Shown piece by piece: positions 40,677 through 48,602 of a stretch of 64,000 bases of DNA. Within the stretch, counting starts at the first letter, position 1; each line of letters starts with the position of its first letter. The notes below the pieces were generated by a model. It was not told the DNA's origin. It saw only the letters and a program-made list of their open reading frames with translations, and ran no database searches. The position numbers and the translations under genes are program-made. The stretch is from CAZLWA01 sp964563165 (GTDB lineage: Bacteria > CLD3 > SB21), in assembly GCA_964563165.1 (NCBI GenBank), contig CAZLWA010000043.1, forward strand, positions 14,462 to 78,461, in the 5' to 3' direction.

Positions 40677-42107
40677 TCAGCGGGTACCGCTGACGGAGGC
40701 ATCGTAGTCTATGCCTTGCCTTACGAGCACCTGTTTTACTTTCCAGCCATAGAATGTGAGATAGGCAAAACACAAAACCGGAATGATATAAGAAAGATGG
40801 ATATCAAATCTATCGGCGCAGTAACCCTGGAGCGGGGGAATGATCGCACCGCCGGCAATCATCATGATTAAGAGCGAGGATCCCTGATTCGTATATTTTC
40901 CAAGCCCTGCGATGGAGAGCGAAAAAATGCACGGCCACATGACCGAACAAAATAATCCGCCGCTCACAAAACAATAAAGAGCTAATTTTCCCGAAGAAAA
41001 CAATCCGATCAGCATCATGACTGCCGCCAGCGCTCCGAAAAGCGTCATCGTAAGAGCCGGTTTTTCCCGGGAAAGAAAAAATCCTGCGATCAGAATTAAA
41101 ATAAACGGAAAATAAAAAAACAGATCAATCATTTTATCGCCTTGGCCTGCGGCATTCAACTTTATGAAATTCACGATCAGAATGACTCCATAAGCAGCGA
41201 GCGGAACAACGATCATTAAAATTTTTTTCAAAGTTTTGCCCGGATCAAAGGCGGTTATCGCCCCGGTCCATCTTCCGATCATTAAACTTCCCCAGAACAG
41301 CGAAACAAAGTGTACCGTTTGAGAAGATTCCAGGCCGAGGACCTGCGGCTGCCTCATCAACTCGGGTAAGTTGCTTTGAATCGTTACTTCTACACCGACA
41401 TAAACAAAGATCGCGATCATACCGAGAATGAGTTGTGGAAATTTCAAAGCGCCAAGATCCTTTTCTAATTTTTCGGGATTGGTAACGGGTGGAAGTTTGG
41501 AGAAACCTAGAATAGCCGCAAAAAGAAGAAAAGCTGCAGAAAGAAGGACGTAGGGCATCTTGATTACACTCAATTCAACTTCACCCGTTCCCGCCAGACT
41601 TCCAAAAATAGCATAGCCCAAAAGTAAAGGCCCGATAGCGGTTCCGAACGAATTAATTCCCCCGCCAAGGCTGATACGGTGAGAACCGGTTGCCGGGTCG
41701 CCGAGCGCAGTCATGTAAGGATTGGCAACGATCTGCTGCAGGGCAAAACCAAGGCCTACTACAAAGAGCGACGTGAGCATAAGTGCAAAAGATTGAAGAG
41801 ACGCGGCAGGAACAAAACCGAGCGCGCCGATCGCAGAGGTCGTAAGCCCGAGTACCAGGCCTTTTTTGTAGCCGATCTTATTCAGCGGGTCGCCGGTTGA
41901 AACGGAAATGATAAAGTAAATAAGCGAACCGACGGTGTAGGAAATGTAGAAAGCAAAGTCAACCAACTGGCTTTGCCACTGCAATAATATGAAATGTTTT
42001 TTGAAAACGGGTATAAGAACGGTATTGCTTGCCGCGACAAATCCCCAGAAAAAAAACACGGAGATCAGCAAGGCCAGCGATGATTTCGTATTGTTGGAAT
42101 AGTTCAT
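40677..42107 (-). CDS. FucP/GluP-type sugar:H+ symporter (major facilitator superfamily)
   Basis: A 476-residue membrane protein with about 12 hydrophobic segments. The family pattern FFFWGFVAASNTVLIPVFKKHF opens TM1, and QQIVANPYMTALGDP follows TM4-5, as in fucose (FucP) and glucose/galactose (GluP) permeases. GIDYDASVSGTR closes the protein. Start at ATG 42107, since the first conserved residues follow directly; the longer frame (42236) is not supported. Substrate is not determinable from sequence alone. No sugar-catabolic gene is adjacent. Confidence 0.88.
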   Translation of the reverse strand: MNYSNNTKSSLALLISVFFFWGFVAASNTVLIPVFKKHFILLQWQSQLVDFAFYISYTVGSLIYFIISVSTGDPLNKIGYKKGLVLGLTTSAIGALGFVPAASLQSFALMLTSLFVVGLGFALQQIVANPYMTALGDPATGSHRISLGGGINSFGTAIGPLLLGYAIFGSLAGTGEVELSVIKMPYVLLSAAFLLFAAILGFSKLPPVTNPEKLEKDLGALKFPQLILGMIAIFVYVGVEVTIQSNLPELMRQPQVLGLESSQTVHFVSLFWGSLMIGRWTGAITAFDPGKTLKKILMIVVPLAAYGVILIVNFIKLNAAGQGDKMIDLFFYFPFILILIAGFFLSREKPALTMTLFGALAAVMMLIGLFSSGKLALYCFVSGGLFCSVMWPCIFSLSIAGLGKYTNQGSSLLIMMIAGGAIIPPLQGYCADRFDIHLSYIIPVLCFAYLTFYGWKVKQVLVRQGIDYDASVSGTR

Positions 42108-42136
42108 ACGGATGATGGTGCACCGGAAGGTATTCT

Positions 42137-43402
42137 CTAGTACATCTTCTGTGTCGACGTTCCGCGGTAGAAAAATTGCAGAATTTGTTTGTACGTATAT
42201 CCCAATTTTGCCATAGTCCGCGCGCTGTATTGGCACATGCCTACGCCATGCCCGTACCCGGCGCCTTTACATACGACAGTTTGGATCGTGCCGTCCGGAT
42301 TGCGCGTCAGGTCTAACCGGAAAAGGGAACTGTATAAAATATATCTGTCCCCCTTTAAAATTCGCCGAATCTGTTCGCCCGTGACAACGTAGCTGTCTTT
42401 GGCAAAGCCGATCTTAAATTCCTGAACACGTTGGGATGAATCGCGCTTAAGTATCGTGAGATTATACAATTTTTGCGAATCGAGTTTGGCGAAATTTTCA
42501 TTGGGCATTTGGTCTTTCAAAACTGCCGGTAAATTTGCTTTGATTAATTTACTTATCTCATCGCCCGCCCATTTCAATTCCCACCGGTAACGCGGCGACT
42601 CCGCGCATAGCGCCGTATCGCCGATCTGATTACTGATGCTGACCAGGTAAGGCGCATGCGGCGACGATTTCCAAACGTCTTGCGCATTCGCCGTCACGCC
42701 GCCGCACGTCGAAAAATACAACGCATTGATCGGCTTGCCTTCATACGTGGCGATTTCACCCAGCGTTTCCAAAACGGCTTGATTCGTCAACTCGCTTTCA
42801 CTCGATGCGCCCTGATAAACCTGATCGCTGACATCGCTGGCAAAAAAATAATCCTGTTTCATATTTTTGTTCTTGTTTCTCACCGCATACGTCCGTGCGG
42901 CAACTGCCTGTGCTTTGCCGGCGTCGAGCTGATCGGACGCAAGGCTTCCAATTTCATTTTTTACCACCCCCATCACATACGATTCCATATCAAGGTTATT
43001 TACAATAAATACCTGCTGTCCGTCCGTCCAGGCCGTTAAACTCCCGCGGTAAGCGTTGCTGCCGACCTGAAACCGGTTGTCCGGTGACTTAGCCAGCATC
43101 CAAACTTTCTCGAAAGTTCCCAGGGATTTAAGCTGAGCATTGAGTATTTCTATTTTGTTCTGTGCGGGCTTCAATTGAATTTGCTCGCCGGCTGAAACGA
43201 ACGTAATATCCTGCTGGGTGTCGGAATTTTTTGCCGCGAAAGCCATCGTTGCAGAAATTACAACGGGCTGGGAGGTTTTTTGAATGAGAACTTTGACTTG
43301 AGGAATATTGGTATTTTCCGGAACGGAACGAAAGGTCGAAGGGCCCGCACAGCCGATGGCGATCACCATACCGGCAATCATGGAAAAAAAAACTGTTTTC
43401 AT
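42137..43402 (-). CDS. SpoIID/LytB-domain lipoprotein (putative lytic transglycosylase)
   Basis: A 421-residue lipoprotein with lipobox AIGC (Cys18). The SpoIID domain (about 130-410) has YVMGVVKNEI, KAQAVAARTYAV, DVSDQVYQG, ALYFSTCGG and the C-terminal GYGHGVGMCQYSARTMAKLGYTYKQIL signature. SpoIID in sporulating Bacillota cleaves glycan strands stripped of peptides; LytB-like forms in non-sporulators such as this one probably remodel peptidoglycan during division or envelope growth. The glutamate in KNEI matches the catalytic position. A strong + strand promoter overlaps its 5' region. Confidence 0.88.
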   Translation of the reverse strand: MKTVFFSMIAGMVIAIGCAGPSTFRSVPENTNIPQVKVLIQKTSQPVVISATMAFAAKNSDTQQDITFVSAGEQIQLKPAQNKIEILNAQLKSLGTFEKVWMLAKSPDNRFQVGSNAYRGSLTAWTDGQQVFIVNNLDMESYVMGVVKNEIGSLASDQLDAGKAQAVAARTYAVRNKNKNMKQDYFFASDVSDQVYQGASSESELTNQAVLETLGEIATYEGKPINALYFSTCGGVTANAQDVWKSSPHAPYLVSISNQIGDTALCAESPRYRWELKWAGDEISKLIKANLPAVLKDQMPNENFAKLDSQKLYNLTILKRDSSQRVQEFKIGFAKDSYVVTGEQIRRILKGDRYILYSSLFRLDLTRNPDGTIQTVVCKGAGYGHGVGMCQYSARTMAKLGYTYKQILQFFYRGTSTQKMY

Positions 43403-43404
43403 TT

Positions 43405-43433
43405 TTGACCGTTTTCAGTTTTGGTTGTATAAT
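43405..43433 (+). promoter_or_regulatory. Consensus promoter for the 32-residue membrane microprotein
   Basis: TTGACC (43405-43410; 5/6) and a perfect TATAAT (43428-43433) are separated by 17 nt. With the porV promoter at 23205 it is the best consensus match in the window. The predicted start near 43440 is 47 nt upstream of the small ORF and no other + strand gene lies ahead before the ntrC-type gene in the opposite orientation. Confidence 0.65.
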
Positions 43434-43486
43434 TAAATTAACTCACTGATCACATTTTCTTAAAACCTAAATTAATTCATTTGTTT

Positions 43487-43585
43487 ATGGCCGACATGAA
43501 TGACATGCTGCTGTTACTGCTCTTAGTTTCTCTTTTCTCCTTCTTCTGCGGAACGCTGTTCGTCCTGCACAAATATTATAAGTAA
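43487..43585 (+). CDS. Putative single-span membrane microprotein (32 residues)
   Basis: This frame (ATG 43487 to TAA 43585) was found in the gap between spoIID-like and NtrC-type genes. It encodes an acidic start (MADMNDM), about 20 hydrophobic residues (LLLLLLVSLFSFFCGTLFV) and a positively charged end (HKYYK), the layout of an N-out, single-pass membrane peptide. A consensus promoter sits 47 nt upstream on the same strand. No Shine-Dalgarno is visible. Nothing in the family literature that I know matches it. Chance is possible for a frame this short, but the promoter and the clean charge pattern make coding plausible. Confidence 0.45.
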   Translation: MADMNDMLLLLLLVSLFSFFCGTLFVLHKYYK

Positions 43586-43599
43586 GGCAACCTTCAATT

Positions 43600-44982
43600 T
43601 CAATTTGAATTTTCGTCATCCGCGATCTTATCCGATTCGATCGAATAGTATTTCAATTTCTTGTGCAGATTGGTCCGTTCTATTCCCAGATCATTTGCCG
43701 CCCGCGTCACATTCCAATCACATTTTTGCATCACATGCAAAATATGCGCACGTTCAACTTCCTCCTTGACCTCCTTTAACGTTTTTTCAAACGAGATGTT
43801 TTTGACATACCCACCGGTCTCATTTTCAACGATACCTTCAGGCAATTCGTTTTCCTGAATCACATCGCCGGCACTGAGAATGATCATACGCTCCACGACG
43901 TTTCGCAATTCACGGATATTACCCTTCCACTGGTATTCAGTCAGCCGCGCCATGGCTTCAGGCGAAAACGCTTTTATTTTCAATCCGCTTTCGTCGCAGC
44001 ATTGCTTCATGAAATAATCAATGAGTAAAGGAATGTCCGGTTTCCGCTGGCGGAGGGGCGGCATTGTGATCGGAACGACGTTCAGGCGAAAATACAGATC
44101 TTCCCTGAAATTTCCCTTTCCGACTTCGGCCTTTAGATCTTTATTGGTTGCCGCTATGACGCGTACATCCACTTTGATGGTCTTGGTGCCGCCGACCTTC
44201 TCAAATTCGCCTTCCTGAAGCGCGCGCAGGGCTTTGGCCTGAACCTTCAAACTCATGTCGCCGATCTCATCAAGAAAGATCGTTCCGGTATCCGCCAGAG
44301 AGAATTTTCCGTCGCGGTCCGCGACCGAGCCTGTATACGCTCCCTTGACGGCGCCGAACAATTCGCTTTCAATGAGTTCCTCCGGAATCGCGGCGCAATT
44401 GACCTTGATGAACGGCCTGTTGACACGGGAGCTGTTATCGTGGATCGCCCGCGCAACCAGTTCCTTTCCGGTTCCGCTTTCCCCGAAGACAAGCACCCGT
44501 ACATTGGTGGAAGCAATTTTGCGGATTTGCGCCCGAATGTCATTCATTACAGAACTCCCGCCGACCATTTCAAATTTCTTAGAGACCTCATTCTTGAGTG
44601 AGCGGTTCTCCTCACGCAGAGAGATTTTTTCAAGTGCGTTCTTGGCCAGGATCAAAACTTTTTCTTTGGTCAGCGGCTTTTCGATAAAATCATACGCGCC
44701 CGATTTCACCGCGTCCACCGCATTTTCGATCGATCCGTGCCCGGACATCATCACGACGATCATTTCCGGTTTGTGATTCTTGATCTGCTTTAGAACATCA
44801 ATACCGCCCGTTTCCGGCATCAGCAGGTCCAAAAAGACCAGGTCGATCCCGTTGTCGCGGATCACCTTCATAGCCTCCGCGCCGTTTTCGCTCGAATGAA
44901 CGCGGTACCCGTCGCTTTGTAAGATCATCTCCAGCGAGCGGCGAATATTTTTTTCGTCATCCACGATGAGAATATGGTTCAC
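43600..44982 (-). CDS. NtrC-family sigma-54-dependent response regulator
   Basis: A 460-residue regulator in three parts. The receiver domain (1-120) has Asp52 (FLDLLMPE) as phosphoacceptor with Asp8-Asp9 and Lys102. The AAA+ domain (about 140-370) has Walker A GESGTGKE (167-174) and FLDEIGDM. The sigma-54 contact loop reads GAYTGS (214-219) where GAFTGA or GAYTGA is normal. The C-terminal Fis-type helix-turn-helix (CDWNVTRAANDLGIERTNLHKKL) binds DNA. It activates sigma-54 promoters after phosphorylation. The partner histidine kinase is not adjacent. It ends 15 nt from the microprotein on the other strand and begins 18 nt after murJ. Confidence 0.94.
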   Translation of the reverse strand: MNHILIVDDEKNIRRSLEMILQSDGYRVHSSENGAEAMKVIRDNGIDLVFLDLLMPETGGIDVLKQIKNHKPEMIVVMMSGHGSIENAVDAVKSGAYDFIEKPLTKEKVLILAKNALEKISLREENRSLKNEVSKKFEMVGGSSVMNDIRAQIRKIASTNVRVLVFGESGTGKELVARAIHDNSSRVNRPFIKVNCAAIPEELIESELFGAVKGAYTGSVADRDGKFSLADTGTIFLDEIGDMSLKVQAKALRALQEGEFEKVGGTKTIKVDVRVIAATNKDLKAEVGKGNFREDLYFRLNVVPITMPPLRQRKPDIPLLIDYFMKQCCDESGLKIKAFSPEAMARLTEYQWKGNIRELRNVVERMIILSAGDVIQENELPEGIVENETGGYVKNISFEKTLKEVKEEVERAHILHVMQKCDWNVTRAANDLGIERTNLHKKLKYYSIESDKIADDENSN

Positions 44983-45000
44983 TCAGACTCCTAACAATAT

Positions 45001-46611
45001 TTAAGAAGATCCTTTTTTAAAAATTCTCCCCATCACGCGGTTCAGCACGGAAAAATCAGCACACTTGAAAACGACGGTCAGGCTGAAATAGATGGCCGCA
45101 CCGATTCCGATTCCGATTACGGTCCGCAGCAAATACTGAATGCGGTCCGTATGCGTCAGCATCCATGAATTATGCTGAAGAAAATAATTGCACATCAAAA
45201 CAACGCCGGCCATCGCGAGTGCGCAACCGAGCAGTTTGGATGAATTGACCCCCGCGGACTTAAGATCAAATTCCGCTATGCGTGATTTGAGTCCAAACAC
45301 GAACAGACAAATTTGAATGAAGAACGCAACCAAAAGCCCGATTGAAAACGCCGACGGACCGATCTGAAAAGCAAATACGTAACTGATCGTCAAATTAACG
45401 ATCGTTCCGAACAGGCGGTACCAAAACGGAGTCCAGGTGTTTTTCATCGCGTAAAACGCTCGAGCAAAGAGATACCACAGGCTTTCCAGGGGAACGGCCA
45501 GCGCATAAAACAATAAGATCGAAGCGGTCATATCAATATCACCCGGTTCAAATTTTCCGCCGCCGAGGACCAGCCCGATGATCTCCCGCGACAGCACGGC
45601 CATCCCGACTCCGGCGGGAAGTGTCAGGTACAGGATCTGCCGAATGGAGTTTTGAATGTTATAATTAAAGTTTACATAGTTTTTCTGGCTCACGTTTTCG
45701 GCAAGATAGGGAAAAATCGCCGTGACAAAGGAAATACCGAACACGTTCACGGGAAAACTTTCGAAATTCAACGCGTAGCGGAATGCAGAATAACTTCCTT
45801 CCTGCAATTGAAAAGCTATTCTCGAGTACACCAGGAACAATCCCTGAAGCAGGGCAAGGTTAAGTAAATTGGGGATCGCAAGGAGATAAATATTTTTGAC
45901 ACCCGGCATTTTCCAGTCAAAAGAGAATTTGAAATGATAATTCGTTCCGCGCAGGTCCAGCATATTTACCAGCACGACCAGACACGCGCCGATCACAGCG
46001 CCGTACGCGGCAGAATATATGCCGTGGTCACGGTGAAATAATACAATGCCCAGAATGATTGCAGGATTATACACCAGCAAAGCCAGCGCGTAAGCCGTGA
46101 AATGTTTGTTGGCCTGTAAAACTCCGCTGAAGATCTTACTCAGTGCGAAGGCTATCTGGGAAACGAGAAACAACCGCGAAATGAATACGATTGCATCTTT
46201 GTGCTCCTGCGGCATGCCGTGCGCCAGCCAGATTTCGGTAATTTGAGGCATGAAAATTCCGGTCAGCAGGCAGACCGCCGTGAACAAAGCCAGCGTGAGG
46301 TTCAAAAAACTATTCGCGAGTTTGTTAGCCTCGTCTTTGGAAAAATTACTCAGGTACTCCGCATAAATAGGAATGAACGACGACGAGGTCACACCCATGA
46401 TCAGTACGTTTTGGAGCGTGTCCGGAACCGTGAATCCATAATTGTAAAAATCCGTCTCGAGGCTCGCGCCGAAATAATGCGCCATCACCTTGTCGCGCAC
46501 GAGACCGAGGATCGTGCTCAGAAGCGTAGCGATGGTTACAAACAAAGCAGCGGCTCCGGCTTGCTGAGACCTGAATATTTTCGATTTTTCTACGGTCGTA
46601 GACTCGATCAT
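45001..46611 (-). CDS. murJ: Lipid II flippase
   Basis: A 536-residue MurJ/MviN protein with about 14 membrane segments that flips the peptidoglycan precursor lipid II. The N-terminus has TLLSTILGLVRDKVMAHYFGA, and conserved TDFYNYGFTVPDTLQN follows; LPAGVGMAVLSREIIGLVLGGGKF is the mid-protein signature. A second, more distant MOP-family role (O-antigen flippase) is possible but the N-terminal motif is that of MurJ. It lies between the LON-like gene and the NtrC-type regulator, 18 nt from the latter. Confidence 0.93.
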   Translation of the reverse strand: MIESTTVEKSKIFRSQQAGAAALFVTIATLLSTILGLVRDKVMAHYFGASLETDFYNYGFTVPDTLQNVLIMGVTSSSFIPIYAEYLSNFSKDEANKLANSFLNLTLALFTAVCLLTGIFMPQITEIWLAHGMPQEHKDAIVFISRLFLVSQIAFALSKIFSGVLQANKHFTAYALALLVYNPAIILGIVLFHRDHGIYSAAYGAVIGACLVVLVNMLDLRGTNYHFKFSFDWKMPGVKNIYLLAIPNLLNLALLQGLFLVYSRIAFQLQEGSYSAFRYALNFESFPVNVFGISFVTAIFPYLAENVSQKNYVNFNYNIQNSIRQILYLTLPAGVGMAVLSREIIGLVLGGGKFEPGDIDMTASILLFYALAVPLESLWYLFARAFYAMKNTWTPFWYRLFGTIVNLTISYVFAFQIGPSAFSIGLLVAFFIQICLFVFGLKSRIAEFDLKSAGVNSSKLLGCALAMAGVVLMCNYFLQHNSWMLTHTDRIQYLLRTVIGIGIGAAIYFSLTVVFKCADFSVLNRVMGRIFKKGSS

Positions 46612-46663
46612 TCGCTGTCTCTTTCTAAAAATTCAAAAGTCAATGGTCAAAATAAAAATGGGA

Positions 46664-46725
46664 AGCCGAAAGAAAAAGTTTTTACTTTGGCTTTTTCAGC
46701 CAGAGGCTTATGCGCCTTGGGCGCA
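46664..46725. other. Two stacked hairpins between the LON-like gene and murJ
   Basis: AGCCGAAAG (46664-46672) pairs with CTTTGGCT (46685-46692) apart from one bulge, and TGCGCC (46711-46716) pairs perfectly with GGCGCA (46720-46725) around a 3-nt loop. On the minus strand the first is followed by a T-rich stretch and could terminate the aroB-LON transcript before murJ. On the plus strand the second is followed by GATTTTT. Function uncertain. Confidence 0.35.
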
Positions 46726-46758
46726 GATTTTTGACGTGATAATTACGGCCGAAAAAGT

Positions 46759-47403
46759 TCACAGCTTCTTGTTATGTAAATAACCGTTGCCGCTGATGAT
46801 ACTTTCGATCTCCTTGGTCACTTTTTGCCGGTCGATCATGCGGCGCAAGGCCGACGTCGCTTTTTTCAACCGCTCGGAAGTGGAAGTCATTTCCAAAAAA
46901 GCCTGCTTTTCGTCTAAATTGAATCCCGCACTCGCGGCGATCATGAAAGAAAGTTCTTGGGCTTCCAGATTTTCAATGGCAGGAAGAACGGCGTCTTTGG
47001 CGCCGTGTCTGACAGCGTCTTGAAAAAGTTTCGATGCCGCAACGGACAAAGCTTTCAATTCCGTAGGTTCATCAGAATTCTTGTCTTCTAAAATTTCCAC
47101 ATCTCCGACCAGGTAGGGTTTATCGTTCATGATTTGGTGAATCGTAAACCGCTCGACCCCTTCCGTCATAATGTTCATACGCCCGTCATCGAATTTCTTA
47201 AGAATCTGTTTCAGTTTAGCCGTACAGCCGATCCGGTAAAAGTTTTCACCCGTATAATACACGACGCCGAAAACCGAACCGGATTGAAGGCATTCGCCGA
47301 TCATCAGTTTATACCGCTCCTCGAAGATGTGAAGCGGCAGAGGCGTTCCGGGGAACAATACGACGCCCAAAGGAAATAACGGAATCTTAATTCTTTGATC
47401 CAT
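46759..47403 (-). CDS. LON N-terminal substrate-binding domain protein
   Basis: A 214-residue protein made of the Lon protease N-terminal domain only: IPLFPLGVVLFPGTPLPLHIFEERYKLMI at the start, FGVVYYTG, and the helical bundle around EAQELSFMIAASAGFNLDEKQAFLE. No ATPase or peptidase domain is present, so it is not a protease. Such stand-alone proteins (YcgE/PUB-like) may bind unfolded substrates or recruit partners; the role is unknown. Its start overlaps the aroB stop by 17 nt, so translation is probably coupled. Confidence 0.9.
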   Translation of the reverse strand: MDQRIKIPLFPLGVVLFPGTPLPLHIFEERYKLMIGECLQSGSVFGVVYYTGENFYRIGCTAKLKQILKKFDDGRMNIMTEGVERFTIHQIMNDKPYLVGDVEILEDKNSDEPTELKALSVAASKLFQDAVRHGAKDAVLPAIENLEAQELSFMIAASAGFNLDEKQAFLEMTSTSERLKKATSALRRMIDRQKVTKEIESIISGNGYLHNKKL

Positions 47404-48508
47404 AGGAGATCAGCTGTTTCAGGTATTCAAAACTTTGTTGTGCTGCCGCTTGGTTTTCACCGTCGGCGATGATTGCTTTGCCGATCGAGTCTAATACGAC
47501 CCAGCGCACACGGTTGTTTTGCGCTTTCTTGTCCGATCGCATCGCCGTTAAAATATTGTTCCAATGGAGCCGTCTAAAAAGACGAATAACATTCTTTCGT
47601 TTTAGGACGCCGGGCAACAGCGCCGAAATACATTGTTCGATCCGAATCCATTCCGGATAGGAAATTCGTTTTAGTCGATAGGACAAATGGCCGGCGGCAA
47701 GCATGCCCAGTAAAACGGCTTCGCCGTGTTTCAATATGGTATATCCTGATAAACTTTCGAACGCATGCGCCCAGGTATGGCCGAAATTCAAAAGCATTCG
47801 CCGGTGCGACTCCTTTTCGTCCTGTTCGACAATGCCTGCTTTCAATTCACACGATCTCACGACCGATCGCCGGATACATTCTTCTTCCAGCAAGAGAATT
47901 TTACGGAATTTTGTTTCAAGCCAAATGAAAAAGTTTTTATCAAGGGTCAGTCCGTATTTGATGATTTCGGCCAGTCCGCAGACCCGTTCACGCTCCGGCA
48001 GTGTTTTCAAAAACGCCGTATCGATGAAAACGAATTTCGGCTGGTAAAATGCCCCGATACTGTTTTTCGCTAAGGGATGATTGACGGCCGTTTTGCCGCC
48101 GACGGCGCCGTCCGCCATGGCAAGCAGCGTTGTCGGAACCTGCACGAACGCCACTCCGCGCATGTACGTTGCCGCGACGAATCCCGCGAGGTCGCCGGTC
48201 ACGCCGCCGCCGAACGCAACGATCACACTTTTTCTATCCGCGCCGTTCTTGACGAGCTGAGTAAAAACGAAATTTGCCGTTTCTATTGTTTTATACTTCT
48301 CACCATCGGGAACCGTGATCACATGGCTTTCCGGAAAAAGCGAATCAAATTTGCTTTGATATAGTTTTCTGACGGTCGTATTGGTCACGACGAAACAGGC
48401 CGAACCCGGGAAATGCTTTCTTAGCAGAGATTTCAATTTTTCCGGATGACCGTGCCCGAAAAAGATCGGGTAGCTCCGTTCGCCTAGTTTAACAATTAGC
48501 TTTTTCAT
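47387..48508 (-). CDS. aroB: 3-dehydroquinate synthase
   Basis: The second shikimate-pathway enzyme, which needs NAD and a divalent metal. The 373-residue protein has PDGEKYKTIETANFVF, AFGGGVTGDLAGFVAATYMRG, VPTTLLAMADGAVGGKTAVNH, GAFYQP and ERVCGLAEIIKYGL; Zn ligands are Glu in AEIIK, His in LNFGHTWAHA and His in KHGEAV. I start at ATG 48508 (MKKLIVKLG), with GGTGAG 4 nt upstream; GTG at 48517 is an in-frame alternative. The inverted repeat upstream touches the longer start. It overlaps the LON-like gene by 17 nt. Confidence 0.95.
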   Translation of the reverse strand: MKKLIVKLGERSYPIFFGHGHPEKLKSLLRKHFPGSACFVVTNTTVRKLYQSKFDSLFPESHVITVPDGEKYKTIETANFVFTQLVKNGADRKSVIVAFGGGVTGDLAGFVAATYMRGVAFVQVPTTLLAMADGAVGGKTAVNHPLAKNSIGAFYQPKFVFIDTAFLKTLPERERVCGLAEIIKYGLTLDKNFFIWLETKFRKILLLEEECIRRSVVRSCELKAGIVEQDEKESHRRMLLNFGHTWAHAFESLSGYTILKHGEAVLLGMLAAGHLSYRLKRISYPEWIRIEQCISALLPGVLKRKNVIRLFRRLHWNNILTAMRSDKKAQNNRVRWVVLDSIGKAIIADGENQAAAQQSFEYLKQLISYGSKN

Positions 48509-48516
48509 AAATCTCA

Positions 48517-48591
48517 CCGCAGAGACGCAGAGACGCGGAGTCGCCGAGGTTTTTAGGAATTTTTCTTCTTTGCGTCTCAGCGCCTCTGCGG
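48517..48591. repeat. Inverted repeat of the 'CGCAGAGACGC' type
   Basis: Arms at 48517-48536 and 48572-48591 are 20 nt each and match at 18 positions when one is reverse-complemented, around a 35-nt AT-rich loop. They lie between the ychF stop and the aroB start. The words CCGCAGAG and GAGACGC occur in dispersed intergenic repeats of many unrelated genomes. On the minus strand the hairpin could end or stabilise the ychF transcript, but it lacks a T-run. Confidence 0.8.
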
Positions 48592-48602
48592 TTTAGTTGA
48601 AT

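Noticed and set aside
43600..44982. Two-component system with an adjacent sensor kinase
   Set aside because: Neither murJ nor spoIID-like neighbours is a kinase; no histidine kinase ORF was found nearby.
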